From Mesonia sp. (GTDB lineage Bacteria; Bacteroidota; Bacteroidia; Flavobacteriales; Flavobacteriaceae), in the NCBI GenBank assembly GCA_012964435.1, contig DTTX01000026.1:119618-183617 (forward strand): a stretch of DNA of 64,000 nt, written 5' to 3'. Position 1 is the first letter of the stretch; every line of letters starts with the position of its first letter. Positions 34,349-43,145 of the stretch are shown in pieces. The notes beneath the pieces are model-generated. The model did no database searches and was not told the origin of the DNA. It saw only the letters and a list, made by a program, of their open reading frames with translations. Made by a program: the position numbers and the translations under genes.

Positions 34349-34761
34349 TCTAGGTTAAATTTGGTTTTGCAATCTTCGCAACGATATTCATATTTCGTAT
34401 AAATTGGATAAAGCCCGAAAAGCAAAAAATTAAATATAAAAGCAAGGAAAGATTTTACATCATTTACATTCGTGAAATAATCGATTTTTGTGCTGTCGCA
34501 GTTTGGGCAATGCAATTGGTGCCCTTGATCGTCTAAAGAATATTCGCTTAACTCTTCTAAAACTTCTTTTGCTCGTGCTTCATCTTCTGCTGCTACCAAT
34601 AGTTTTACACCGCCAATTGCGCTACTCACTAACGGATCGGTATCGATCGTATATTGGTCGGCCAAATACACCTTAATTTCTTCTGCTTCTAATCTTCCTT
34701 TAAAAATTTGAGCTTCCGAAGAAAATTGATAGGTCGCAATTTTTACTAAGTTTTCTTTCAT
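34345..34761 (-). CDS. DUF2007 domain protein with zinc-ribbon, inside the biotin operon
   Basis: A 138-residue protein. Residues about 5-65 form the DUF2007 ferredoxin-like fold (YQFSSEAQIFKGRLEAEEI), a predicted signal-transduction/PII-like domain. Near residue 86 a cysteine pair (CPNCDS) and near 129 a second pair (CEDC) frame a hydrophobic stretch that could be one membrane segment, together a split zinc-ribbon. The ATG overlaps the bioF stop by one base (TAATG), which fixes the start. No biotin enzyme motif is seen; it lies where other bacteria often have bioC or bioG. Confidence 0.8.
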   Translation of the reverse strand: MKENLVKIATYQFSSEAQIFKGRLEAEEIKVYLADQYTIDTDPLVSSAIGGVKLLVAAEDEARAKEVLEELSEYSLDDQGHQLHCPNCDSTKIDYFTNVNDVKSFLAFIFNFLLFGLYPIYTKYEYRCEDCKTKFNLE

Positions 34762-35897
34762 TACAGTTCGCGTTTCAAACACTGCAAAACTGAGAAAATT
34801 TCTTCTTTTAAATTGTAACTATGCAAACAAAATCGCAAACGCTCTTCGCCTTTGGCAACCGTTGGTGATAAAATAGGTTTTACTAAATAATGTTGTTGCT
34901 GAAGTTTCTCTGCAATTGCTTTCACTTGTTCATTTCCCGGAATAATACAAGATTGGATTGCAGAATCACTAGCAATAAACGCATCTTTTAAGTCTAAGTT
35001 TTCTACTTGTTGTTGAAAATAAGTAATGTTTTGCTGAAGTTTTTTTAAGGCTGAAGTATGCGCTAATTCTTGATAAGCTGAAGAAATCGTTGCTACCGAA
35101 TGTGGAGCAATTGCCGTAGTGTATATAAAACTTCTTGTAAAGTTGATGATAAATTCTTTTAAAGTTTCATTACCCAAAATTGCGGCTCCGTGTGCGCCTA
35201 AACCTTTCCCAAACGTAACAATTCTCGCGAAAACTTTGTGATGCAAGTTTAAATGCTGCAATAAACCTTCACCTCTTTCTCCAAAAACACCTATTGCGTG
35301 CGCTTCATCTACAACCAGAAAGATATTTTTTTCATTACAAAATTTCACAAAAGCCGGTAAATCGGGGTGATCGCCATCCATTGAAAAAATAGATTCGGTA
35401 ACCACGTAAACCTCTCCTGAAGTAGTCAGTTTTTCAACTTTAGTTTTTAGATCTTCGAGATCATTATGTTTATATTTATAAGATTTTGCTAACCCCATTT
35501 GTAAACCATCTCGAATCGAAGCGTGAATTAATTCATCATAAAAAACAACATCTCCACGTTGCGGAATACTTGAAAAAAAACCCACATTGGCATCGTAACC
35601 CGAATTAAATAGAATTGCACTTTCTGACTGATGAAATGTTGAGATTAGCGCTTCAACCTCTTCGTGAATTTTAAAATTTCCAGATATTAACCGTGATCCT
35701 GTGGAATTGTTTTGCAGAAGTTGATGTTCTTCTAAAAAAACTAATGAACGCTGATAGATCTTTTGATTTTTAGAAAAACCTAAATAGTCGTTAGAATAAA
35801 AATCTACTCCATCTGAAGGTGGCGAAAGTGTTCGTAACGAATTGTTGTCTTTTCGTTGTTGAAGTTTTTGAAGTATTCTTCGAGGAGTTGCCGACAC
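34761..35897 (-). CDS. bioF: 8-amino-7-oxononanoate synthase (BioF-like)
   Basis: A 378-residue alpha-oxoamine synthase that condenses pimeloyl-thioester with alanine to give KAPA. Motifs are GVDFYSNDYLGFS near the start, NNSTGSRLISGN, LVVDEAHAIGVFGERGEG and the PLP Lys in VTFGKGLGAHGAA. The relatives Kbl (threonine) and serine palmitoyltransferase share this fold, but the bioD/bioA neighbours decide for BioF. It starts with GTG directly after the TAA of mnhG, with no gap; no early ATG exists. This joins the antiporter and biotin genes in one likely transcript. Confidence 0.93.
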   Translation of the reverse strand: MSATPRRILQKLQQRKDNNSLRTLSPPSDGVDFYSNDYLGFSKNQKIYQRSLVFLEEHQLLQNNSTGSRLISGNFKIHEEVEALISTFHQSESAILFNSGYDANVGFFSSIPQRGDVVFYDELIHASIRDGLQMGLAKSYKYKHNDLEDLKTKVEKLTTSGEVYVVTESIFSMDGDHPDLPAFVKFCNEKNIFLVVDEAHAIGVFGERGEGLLQHLNLHHKVFARIVTFGKGLGAHGAAILGNETLKEFIINFTRSFIYTTAIAPHSVATISSAYQELAHTSALKKLQQNITYFQQQVENLDLKDAFIASDSAIQSCIIPGNEQVKAIAEKLQQQHYLVKPILSPTVAKGEERLRFCLHSYNLKEEIFSVLQCLKREL

Positions 35898-36311
35898 TTA
35901 TAAAAGATCTCGTTCTTTAATTTTTTTCTTTCGCTTTTCGTCTTCATCTTCAAATTCTTCTCCGCTAGAAAGTCGATGTGAATTGGGTTGATATTTACCG
36001 TCTAACTCATCGGTAATCGATTTTTCCCACATTTTATTTCCGGAAAAATAAGAAGCTCTACCAATTAAATGCGCCCCAACCGGTGAAGTAAGAATTATAA
36101 ACAATATAATCGCTAAAACCCGCGAAGTAACCGAAAGATCATCAAAATAAATTGCTGCACTTGCCAAAATTAAACCCACGCCCAGGGTTACCGCTTTTGT
36201 AGTTACAGAAATACGCAAATAAGCATCAGGCATACGCACAAAACCAATAGCCGCTAACAAAATAAAAATAGCGCCTAAACTCGATAATATGATGATTAAA
36301 ATGTTAGTCAT
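35898..36311 (-). CDS. mnhG: Mrp-type Na+/H+ antiporter subunit G
   Basis: A 137-residue subunit with three hydrophobic segments and the MnhG motif AIGFVRMPDAYLRISVTTKA, followed by LTSPVGAHLIGRASYF. The C-terminal 45 residues are charged and longer than usual (EDEDEKRKKKIKERD). It belongs to the seven-subunit Mrp complex, which exchanges Na+ (or K+/Ca2+) for H+. It overlaps mnhF by eight bases and abuts bioF with no gap. Confidence 0.93.
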   Translation of the reverse strand: MTNILIIILSSLGAIFILLAAIGFVRMPDAYLRISVTTKAVTLGVGLILASAAIYFDDLSVTSRVLAIILFIILTSPVGAHLIGRASYFSGNKMWEKSITDELDGKYQPNSHRLSSGEEFEDEDEKRKKKIKERDLL

Positions 36312-36603
36312 CTCTTCGTTGTTTTTCTCTTTTTTTACGGTTTCTTTTTTCTAAATAATAAGAGAAAGCGACCGTACTTAAAAAGGCAATTAAACCCAAG
36401 ATCATCGCAATATCTAAAAATGTAGATTGATCGTAAACAATACTATAAATCGCAATTAATGTGATCCCGATCGTAATGAGCAAATCCAACGCCACTACGC
36501 GATCTGCAATACTTGGCCCTATTACAAAACGGCAAAATACCAACAATACAGAAATTGCTAATATGGGTAAAATCACATAATATAAATACTCTTCAATCGT
36601 CAT
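36304..36603 (-). CDS. mnhF: Mrp-type Na+/H+ antiporter subunit F
   Basis: A 99-residue membrane protein with three segments, matching MnhF by CRFVIGPSIADRVVALDLL and the second half IYDQSTFLDIAMILGLIAFL-like pattern. The C-terminal tail is basic (KRNRKKREKQRRDD). It overlaps mnhE by four bases (ATGA) and mnhG by eight. It is small but complete, and is needed for assembly of the Mrp complex in studied bacteria. Confidence 0.92.
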   Translation of the reverse strand: MTIEEYLYYVILPILAISVLLVFCRFVIGPSIADRVVALDLLITIGITLIAIYSIVYDQSTFLDIAMILGLIAFLSTVAFSYYLEKRNRKKREKQRRDD

Positions 36604-37076
36604 CTTAAAATCTCTAATAAACGTTTTTCAAATCCGTTTTTTATATCGTCGATAAAAGCTTGTTTATCTTTTAAATACATCGCGTGAACGTACAATACTT
36701 TCCGGTCGTCTGAAACGTCTAAACTCAAAGTTCCCGGAGTTAATGTAATTAAATTAGCCAGCAAAGTGATTTCTAAATTCGTTTCTGCTTCCAACGGAAC
36801 TCTCACAATACCGGGCGTCATATAAAACTTTGGCGTTACCACATCGTAAGCGACTTGCAGGTTTGCTTTTAATAATTCCCATAAAAAGAAAAAGACAAAA
36901 GCAATTAACTTCGGGATGATCTTGAAATACTTCGCGTCTCCTCTTCCTTTCGTAATTACATATAAAATGATAAAGCTTAAAATAAAGCCGAATACATAGT
37001 TAAGGAAGGCAAAATCTCCCGTAATCGCCACCCAAATAAAGGTTAGTAATATGTTAGATAAAAACCTGTTTTTCAT
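36600..37076 (-). CDS. mnhE: Mrp-type Na+/H+ antiporter subunit E
   Basis: A 158-residue subunit. Two or three N-terminal membrane segments lead to the MnhE core, with ELLKANLQVAYDVVTPKFYM and the motif TLLANLITLTPGTLSLDVS, which is diagnostic. It stands between mnhD (one-base gap) and mnhF (four-base overlap). A soluble C-terminal part ends the protein. No damage or unusual composition is seen. Confidence 0.93.
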   Translation of the reverse strand: MKNRFLSNILLTFIWVAITGDFAFLNYVFGFILSFIILYVITKGRGDAKYFKIIPKLIAFVFFFLWELLKANLQVAYDVVTPKFYMTPGIVRVPLEAETNLEITLLANLITLTPGTLSLDVSDDRKVLYVHAMYLKDKQAFIDDIKNGFEKRLLEILR

Positions 37077-37077
37077 C

Positions 37078-38592
37078 TTAATTATTTTGCGGTATTACCG
37101 CTTCAATGTACTGCGTATTATCTATTAATTCTGAAGCAATTCTATTAGATAGCTGCTGCATATGTTCTGCACCAAAACCGATGTATAACGAAACTCCTGC
37201 CAGCATTATAATGGGTACTAAAAACTGAATTTTCTTCGCTTTAGTCATCTTCTGAAAATACAAAAAGTGATCACGTTTGGTTAGCTCTTTTCCTTTTTTC
37301 CAGAAAACATTAGCCCATAATCGAGTGATAATGATCAAGGTTAATAAACTACCAAAAATGATCGCTCCCAGAATAATATAATTTTTCTCGTTTAAACTTG
37401 CAGTAATTAAGGAAACTTTAGGCCAAAATCCTGAAAATGGCGGAACTCCAATTAAGGACAACAAAGGAATAAACATAAGCAAACTCAACTTCGGGAATTT
37501 ATCGTATAAATCTCCTAAAAACCTAACATTATTGGTTCCTTTAATTCTATAGATTAAACCACTCACCATAAAAAGATTGGTTTTCACCATAATATCATGG
37601 ATAAGGTAAAAAACCATACCGGCAAAAGCAATTTCGGTTCCCATACCTAAACCGGCGATCATAAACCCGATATGACAAATAATAAGGTACGAGAAAATCT
37701 TACGTACATTTTTTTGAACTAATGACCCGATCGCGCCACTAAATAAAGTTAAAACGGCGATTACAATTAAAATCTGATCTAAAAAAACATCTTCTAAAAA
37801 GATGAGTGTAAAAACTCTGATCAATGCATAAACTCCAACTTTGGTGAGTAAACCACCAAAAATAGCAGCCACTGCCGATGGAGGCGTGTGATATGAAGCC
37901 GGCAACCAAAAGTATAACGGAAACACCGCCGACTTGATCCCGAAACCAACCAAAAATAAAATTGCAGCTACTTCTACCAGTTTTCTATTTTCTAACTGCG
38001 GAATGATCGTCGCTAAATCGGCCATATTTAAAGAACCTGCCAAACCATACAACACTGCAATTGCTGTTAAAAATATTATGGAAGCTAAAATATTTAAGGT
38101 GAAGTATTTTACCGCACCTTCAATTTGAGCTTTTTCTCCGCCCAGCGTAATTAGCACAAAAGACGAAATAATAATGATCTCGAACCAAACGTAAAGGTTA
38201 AAAATATCTCCTGTTAAAAATGCACCTGTTAAACCTAGCAGCAGAAAATGATAAATAGGAAAGTACCCAAAGCGTAATCGAGCAGGAATCACTGATGCTG
38301 AAGAGAAAAATGAAACTGCTAAACCTGCTATCGAAGTTAATAGAACCAATGTTGCAGAAAGTGTATCTGCCACAAAGGTAATCCCGTAAGGAGCTTCCCA
38401 ACTTGCAGCTTGAACCGTTTGTATACCTGAATTCCAAACCGTGTAAAATAAAACTCCCGAAAGAAAAACGGCTATAAAGCCACCAACGATGCTAATTATT
38501 TTTTGTGCATCGATTTTCTTCCAAAAAAACATGAGGAAGATGCTCAAAAATAATTGAAACAATAAAGGATATAATAATAGTTGCTGCATCAT
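37078..38592 (-). CDS. mnhD: Mrp-type Na+/H+ antiporter subunit D
   Basis: A 504-residue membrane protein of the complex-I NuoM/N type with about 14 helices. Key parts are NLYVWFEIIIISSFVL with the membrane Glu, GIKSAVFPLYFWLPASYHT with the Lys/His pair and LIHDIMVKTNLFMVSGL with the Lys of the ion path. It forms one of the two large ion-translocating subunits with MnhA. Two consecutive ATGs open the frame. It follows mnhC without a gap. Confidence 0.93.
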   Translation of the reverse strand: MMQQLLLYPLLFQLFLSIFLMFFWKKIDAQKIISIVGGFIAVFLSGVLFYTVWNSGIQTVQAASWEAPYGITFVADTLSATLVLLTSIAGLAVSFFSSASVIPARLRFGYFPIYHFLLLGLTGAFLTGDIFNLYVWFEIIIISSFVLITLGGEKAQIEGAVKYFTLNILASIIFLTAIAVLYGLAGSLNMADLATIIPQLENRKLVEVAAILFLVGFGIKSAVFPLYFWLPASYHTPPSAVAAIFGGLLTKVGVYALIRVFTLIFLEDVFLDQILIVIAVLTLFSGAIGSLVQKNVRKIFSYLIICHIGFMIAGLGMGTEIAFAGMVFYLIHDIMVKTNLFMVSGLIYRIKGTNNVRFLGDLYDKFPKLSLLMFIPLLSLIGVPPFSGFWPKVSLITASLNEKNYIILGAIIFGSLLTLIIITRLWANVFWKKGKELTKRDHFLYFQKMTKAKKIQFLVPIIMLAGVSLYIGFGAEHMQQLSNRIASELIDNTQYIEAVIPQNN

Positions 38593-38949
38593 TTATTTAT
38601 AATCTTCTTCAATCGTGTTCATTTCATCTAAATCGTCGGTCTTCACTACTTGGTAAGCTCTTTTTATTAAAATAATGGCAAAAGATTGCAAACCAAAGCT
38701 AATTACAATAGCTGTTAAAATAAGTGCCTGCGGAACCGGATCTGCATATATTTCTGTAAATATTTTTGAATCGCCCGGTATAATTGGCGGATGACCTTTG
38801 GTAATTCTTCCTAATAAAAAAATTAAGAGGTTGGCGCCGTTACTAATAATAATTAAACCAATAATCAATTTCACCAAACTTCTGCGCAGCATCATATACA
38901 ATCCTGCTGCATAAAGTAATCCTGTTATAATTGCTAATAGAAACTCCAT
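38593..38949 (-). CDS. mnhC: Mrp-type Na+/H+ antiporter subunit C
   Basis: A 118-residue, three-helix protein of the NuoK type. The motif [20 protein letters not shown] and the later [20 protein letters not shown] mark MnhC. Its stop codon is directly next to the mnhD start and it follows mnhB by one base. The size and pattern are ordinary for the family, and the acidic C-terminus ([12 protein letters not shown]) is cytoplasmic. Confidence 0.93.
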   Translation of the reverse strand: MEFLLAIITGLLYAAGLYMMLRRSLVKLIIGLIIISNGANLLIFLLGRITKGHPPIIPGDSKIFTEIYADPVPQALILTAIVISFGLQSFAIILIKRAYQVVKTDDLDEMNTIEEDYK

Positions 38950-38950
38950 A

Positions 38951-39364
38951 TTAAGCCGATTCTGAAATTGTAAAAATGATGGTTAACGTTACTCCTTGCA
39001 CAACAATATAAACCCCAATATCAAAAAATAGCGCTGTTCCTAATTTCCCTAAAACAGGAATGGCGTCGTGCATCCAAAGTCCTGTCATAAAAGGTTCATC
39101 AAAACCAATTACCGGTAAAACTCCGCTTAAAAATGAAACTGCTAAACCTACCGGCATCAAATAACCGGGATGAAACTTCAGCAGTCTTTTTGTATTTTTT
39201 AATCCGTTCGCAAATGCGTGTAATACAAATGCGATCGATGCGATTAAACCACCAACAAAACCACCACCCGGCAAATAATGTCCTCTTAGTAAAATAAAAA
39301 TAGAGATCAAGAGCAATATGGGTAGCAAATAATTAGAGGCTGTTCGTAAAATAAGTGTCTTCAT
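38951..39364 (-). CDS. mnhB: Mrp-type Na+/H+ antiporter subunit B
   Basis: A 137-residue membrane protein with four segments and the MnhB signature [20 protein letters not shown]. It is a separate gene although MnhA also has an MnhB-like end, which is usual in the seven-gene (group 1) type of mrp operon. It begins 12 bases after mnhA and is followed by mnhC. Confidence 0.92.
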   Translation of the reverse strand: MKTLILRTASNYLLPILLLISIFILLRGHYLPGGGFVGGLIASIAFVLHAFANGLKNTKRLLKFHPGYLMPVGLAVSFLSGVLPVIGFDEPFMTGLWMHDAIPVLGKLGTALFFDIGVYIVVQGVTLTIIFTISESA

Positions 39365-39376
39365 AACTCTACTTCA

Positions 39377-41692
39377 TTATTTTTGATAACGTTCAACACT
39401 TTTCAACCTTAATTTTAGTAAGCCAAAAACTCCGATAGCTGAAATTGCTAGTACAGAAATTTCTACCATTGTATCTGCTCCTCTAAAATCTACCAAAATC
39501 ACATTCACCACATTTTTACCGTGTGCTAATAAATAAGAGTTCTTCGCATAAAAATCGCTTATATCACTATTTACCGGTTGTGCTAATACTTCTAAAGCTA
39601 AAATGCTGATTAAACCTCCGAATGCTATGGAAAGAATTCCGTCGCGAATTCGCATTTTATAATCAGAGAGTTTTAAATACTTCGGAAGTTTATATAAGAC
39701 CAACACAAATAAAATCACCGTTAAAGTATCGATCGCAAACTGCGTCATCGCTAGATCTGGCGCACTATAGAAAACAAAAAGCAAACAGATCGAATAGCCC
39801 ATAATTCCTGTGGCAACAACAGCTGCCAATCGAGATTTTGCGAATACAATTAACCCGATCGCTAAGATCAAAATGGTTAAAATCACCACTTCGTAAACTG
39901 TTAATCTTGCAAAGGAAGCGTAATCGATCTTATAGGTTGTTCCGTCAATTAAAGTATATCCCATTAAGGCAATAAGAAATAAAATAATTACCGAAACGTA
40001 ATTTCTTAAATAGCCATTTTGAAAAATACGCGTCCACAACAGTGAGAATTTATTGAAACCACGGTTAAAATTTTCAAGAATTGATTTTGGTGAAAGCGCT
40101 TCAAATTTGGTGATGAATGTTTCTTTTTTCGCTGAAGGTTTCAACACAAAATACAAAATAATTCCTGAAGCCATGGTGAGCAAACTCAACCCTAAAATTG
40201 GGGTGATCCCGTGCCATAATTTCAAATGAACTTCCGCAGCCTCTTCACCAATCGACCAAAGTATAGGTTTTACTAAAGATTTTTCAATTAAAACGGGAAA
40301 CAAGCCGAAAACAAAACCTAAAGTCCCTAACAACACCGGCGGAAACCATAAGAAAAAAGATGGAAATTTCACCTTTTCAAACTTCTCCGGCAACTTTCCT
40401 ATAAAAGGTTTAATTCCTGCTACGTAACCCGCGTAAGAAATAAACACATTGGTAAGTATTGCCAAAACAGTTAATAGTATTGCTGAATGTTTAAAATGAA
40501 AAGTGCCTTCATAAATTAAATCTTTCCCAATAAAACCAACACTTGGCGGAATACCTGCATTAGAGATTGCAGCTAAAAGTCCGGCAATCGCTACCGGCAA
40601 CATTACTTTTCTTAACCCTGAAAGTTCGGTAACATTTCTGGTTTTTGTCTGATGATCAACAACACCCGTCATCATAAAGAAAGTTGCTTTGTATAAAGCG
40701 TGAACAATAATGAATACTGCTGCCGCCAAATAAGATTCGTGCGTGCCTAAACCAATTAAAAACACCAAAATACCTAAAGCTGAAATGGTCGTATAGGCCA
40801 AAATGCCTTTCATGTCTGTTCTAAAGATCGAATGAAAAGCTGAATAAACCATCGTGATCAAACCGACGATCAATAAGGTGTTGTTCCAAAAACTAGTTGA
40901 ACCCATTAATGGACTCATTCTAAACAGCAGATAAACACCCGCTTTTACCATGGTTGCCGAGTGTAAATACGTTGAAACCGGCGTTGGCGCTTTCATCGCA
41001 CCCGGTAACCAAAAATGAAAAGGAAATTGTGCAGATTTGGTAAACGCAGCTCCAAAAATTAGACAAGCTGCTAAAATATAATGTTCGTGACCTTGAATGA
41101 GGTCTTTTTGCGCTAACATTTCTGTAATGCTATACGTGCCGGAAATGTTTCCTAAAACGAGTCCGCCGCCTAACAATAATAATCCACCGATCCCGGTAAT
41201 ACCTAAAGCAGTTAATGCAGATTTTCTTGAGGCTTCACTGGTATTATTAAAACCAATTAAAAAGAAAGAACTTATACTGGTCAACTCCCAAAATACGAAT
41301 AAAGAAATAAGGTTATCAGACAACACCAAGCCCAACATCGCTCCCATAAAAATACTCAGGTAACCATAGAAACGATCTAAATATTCGTGACCTTTTAAAT
41401 AGCCGGATGTGTAAGCAAAAACCAAGGTTCCTATTCCTGTAATCAATAACGAAAACAGTAGAGACAAACCATCTAAGGTAAAACTGAGGTTGACGCCGAG
41501 TGAGGGAATCCATTCATAAGTTTTATGTATAAATTCTTTGTTCGAAACCTCACCGATAAAGCGAACAAAATAAATAAATAAACCTAGTGGAATTAATGTA
41601 GGAAGTAAAGCAAATTTGTGGTTCACCAGTTTTTTACCTCCAAAAAATAGGAGTATAGCGAACAAAAAACCTGTTAAAATGGCTATTAGCAT
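39377..41692 (-). CDS. mnhA: Mrp-type Na+/H+ antiporter subunit A
   Basis: A 771-residue membrane protein, the largest Mrp subunit. The NuoL-like core has LFVFWELTSISSFFLIGFN (membrane Glu), FTKSAQFPFHFWLPGAM and IIVHALYKATFFMMTGV. The C-terminal 200 residues are the MnhA-specific part (DUF4040/MbhE-like), with FYSAPDLAMTQFAIDTLTV. I start at the ATG at 41692: the frame is open 24 codons further, but an exact -7 element lies between. It leads a chain of eleven closely packed genes down to bioA. Confidence 0.93.
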   Translation of the reverse strand: MLIAILTGFLFAILLFFGGKKLVNHKFALLPTLIPLGLFIYFVRFIGEVSNKEFIHKTYEWIPSLGVNLSFTLDGLSLLFSLLITGIGTLVFAYTSGYLKGHEYLDRFYGYLSIFMGAMLGLVLSDNLISLFVFWELTSISSFFLIGFNNTSEASRKSALTALGITGIGGLLLLGGGLVLGNISGTYSITEMLAQKDLIQGHEHYILAACLIFGAAFTKSAQFPFHFWLPGAMKAPTPVSTYLHSATMVKAGVYLLFRMSPLMGSTSFWNNTLLIVGLITMVYSAFHSIFRTDMKGILAYTTISALGILVFLIGLGTHESYLAAAVFIIVHALYKATFFMMTGVVDHQTKTRNVTELSGLRKVMLPVAIAGLLAAISNAGIPPSVGFIGKDLIYEGTFHFKHSAILLTVLAILTNVFISYAGYVAGIKPFIGKLPEKFEKVKFPSFFLWFPPVLLGTLGFVFGLFPVLIEKSLVKPILWSIGEEAAEVHLKLWHGITPILGLSLLTMASGIILYFVLKPSAKKETFITKFEALSPKSILENFNRGFNKFSLLWTRIFQNGYLRNYVSVIILFLIALMGYTLIDGTTYKIDYASFARLTVYEVVILTILILAIGLIVFAKSRLAAVVATGIMGYSICLLFVFYSAPDLAMTQFAIDTLTVILFVLVLYKLPKYLKLSDYKMRIRDGILSIAFGGLISILALEVLAQPVNSDISDFYAKNSYLLAHGKNVVNVILVDFRGADTMVEISVLAISAIGVFGLLKLRLKSVERYQK

Positions 41693-41711
41693 ATTTTTTT
41701 TACTAGAATCA

Positions 41712-41719
41712 CAAATATA
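41712..41719 (-). promoter_or_regulatory. -7 element of the mnh-bio unit
   Basis: On the minus strand TATATTTG is an exact -7 match, giving a start near 41706 and a leader of about 14 bases before the mnhA ATG. A TTTG lies 25 bases upstream (41748-41745), longer than ideal. Confidence 0.65.
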
Positions 41720-41841
41720 CAGCTTAAAATTGATTTTACGATAGCAAAACACCCCTGTAAACAAGGGTTTAACAACATCATAACATTTTAAATGTCGAGG
41801 AAAATAATTGATTCCATTTCAACAAATACAATTTAAAATTA

Positions 41842-41869
41842 TTGTTTTTCAATGATTTTTATAATTTTG
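41842..41869 (+). promoter_or_regulatory. Promoter of the DUF2975-XRE pair
   Basis: TTG at 41842-41844 is followed after 17 bases by TAATTTTG (41862-41869). The start would be near 41875, downstream of the in-frame ATG at 41852, so the ATG at 41897 is the better start of the DUF2975 gene. Confidence 0.6.
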
Positions 41870-41896
41870 TTATCGTTAAACAATAATTTATTATTT

Positions 41897-42403
41897 ATGA
41901 AATCACTTCAACCTCTTAAAACTTTAATCAATTTTCTATTTATAATTATTTGTGTCGTTTTTACAAGCATAAGTATTGCGCTATTCTACGTAGCTCTTAG
42001 TGGAAATCTAGAATTTTTATCGATAGAAGCTAACTCACAAATAGAGATTTTCAGCAAAATAATTACGTTAATTCTTGTTTTTGCTTTGCAAGTGATGTCA
42101 ATTTATTATTTAAGAGAATTTATTAAAGATGTTTCTCCGCAAAATTTGTTTACCATTCAACAAATTAAATGGCTCTCTAAAACCGGAAAACTAATGATTC
42201 TAGCAACGATCGTTTATACTGCTTTAAACTTTTTGATGAAAGTTATTTTTGAAAACAGAATCGAAATTTCAGTTTTAAATAATTCTGAAAATTTATTTTA
42301 CAATGAGATTTTCTTACTGATTATCGGCTTATTTTTCCTCTGTTTAAGTCACGTATTTAATTCAGCAAGAATATTAAAAAAAGAAAACGAACTTACCATC
42401 TAA
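41897..42403 (+). CDS. DUF2975 domain membrane protein
   Basis: A 168-residue inner-membrane protein with four hydrophobic segments (about 13-35, 52-72, 97-117 and 133-152), which I recognise as DUF2975. The segment FIKDVSPQNLFTIQQIKWL between helices 2 and 3 is the conserved family part. Such genes nearly always precede a small XRE regulator of the YozG type, as here after ten bases; the pair probably forms an operon in which the regulator acts on it. The function is unknown. The start is taken downstream of the predicted promoter. Confidence 0.8.
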   Translation: MKSLQPLKTLINFLFIIICVVFTSISIALFYVALSGNLEFLSIEANSQIEIFSKIITLILVFALQVMSIYYLREFIKDVSPQNLFTIQQIKWLSKTGKLMILATIVYTALNFLMKVIFENRIEISVLNNSENLFYNEIFLLIIGLFFLCLSHVFNSARILKKENELTI

Positions 42404-42413
42404 GATAGAAACT

Positions 42414-42620
42414 ATGCCTATACTTATCAATTTAGATGAAGTTTTACAGCAACGTGAAATGAAGTCGAAAGATCTAGCTGAAAAAATAGGAATCACCACC
42501 GCAAACCTTTCCATCTTAAAAACAGGAAAAGCAAAAGCGATTCGGTTTTCTACTTTAGCCGCAATCTGTGAAACACTCGATTGCCAACCGGGAGATATTT
42601 TAAGCTACGAACCTGGTTAG
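42414..42620 (+). CDS. Small XRE/YozG-type helix-turn-helix regulator
   Basis: A 68-residue DNA-binding protein that is almost all Cro/C1-type helix-turn-helix: SKDLAEKIGITTANLSILKT is the turn, then IRFSTLAAICETLDCQPGDI. Such proteins pair with DUF2975 membrane proteins; no separate ligand or dimer domain is present. Its stop codon overlaps the stop of the convergent cytochrome-like gene by four bases (TTAG shared by both strands). Confidence 0.9.
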   Translation: MPILINLDEVLQQREMKSKDLAEKIGITTANLSILKTGKAKAIRFSTLAAICETLDCQPGDILSYEPG

Positions 42621-43057
42621 AACCAAGCTTCCCAAGGGATCATTGCTAAAATTGCGATTAATGCTAATGGGTAGAAAATTGCTAAAACTTTAAACTTTGG
42701 AGCTGAAGAAAGTTTCTTCTTATGTTTAGAATACCCAATAGTAATTAACGCTACTGCAATGATCATCATTAATGGATGCTCAAGATTGTAAAGTCTTAAA
42801 GTACTGTCGCTCATAATATCTTTTACAGCAACACTTTCGGTAAACCAAACTATTTTACTCGAAACAAAAAACATTATGATCCCAATCAATAATTGGATAT
42901 GAGTACATATAAGTGCAAAAAGAGAGATTCTAAAATCTTTTGGCGCATACGATCTTTTAGTAACCGCACCAATAATAGCATTAATTGTTGCTAAAAAAAC
43001 GACTAATACTACTAAATATGCCCAATACGAATGAAGATAATAAATTGCTCTTTCCAT
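42617..43057 (-). CDS. Small four-helix membrane protein, cytochrome b-like
   Basis: A 146-residue membrane protein with four segments. Histidines lie at membrane positions: YYLHSYWAY in helix 1, CTHIQLLIG in helix 2 and LEHPLMMI in helix 3. They could bind b-type haem, and homologues in flavobacteria are commonly named cytochrome B; I cannot confirm haem binding. It stands alone, with a hairpin terminator on its 5' side and an end shared with the XRE gene. No operon partner indicates its electron donor. Confidence 0.65.
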   Translation of the reverse strand: MERAIYYLHSYWAYLVVLVVFLATINAIIGAVTKRSYAPKDFRISLFALICTHIQLLIGIIMFFVSSKIVWFTESVAVKDIMSDSTLRLYNLEHPLMMIIAVALITIGYSKHKKKLSSAPKFKVLAIFYPLALIAILAMIPWEAWF

Positions 43058-43095
43058 AATTTTTATTTTGAATGGTAAAGGTAATTTTTTTACAT

Positions 43096-43130
43096 AAAAA
43101 AACCGCTACAAATTGTAGCGGTTTTTTATT
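43096..43130 (-). terminator. Terminator after the lipoprotein gene
   Basis: AACCGCTACA (43101-43110) and TGTAGCGGTT (43114-43123) pair perfectly and are extended by A/T runs. It is symmetrical and lies 18 bases beyond the stop of the lipoprotein gene on the minus strand. Confidence 0.85.
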
Positions 43131-43145
43131 TATAATTAAATGTAA

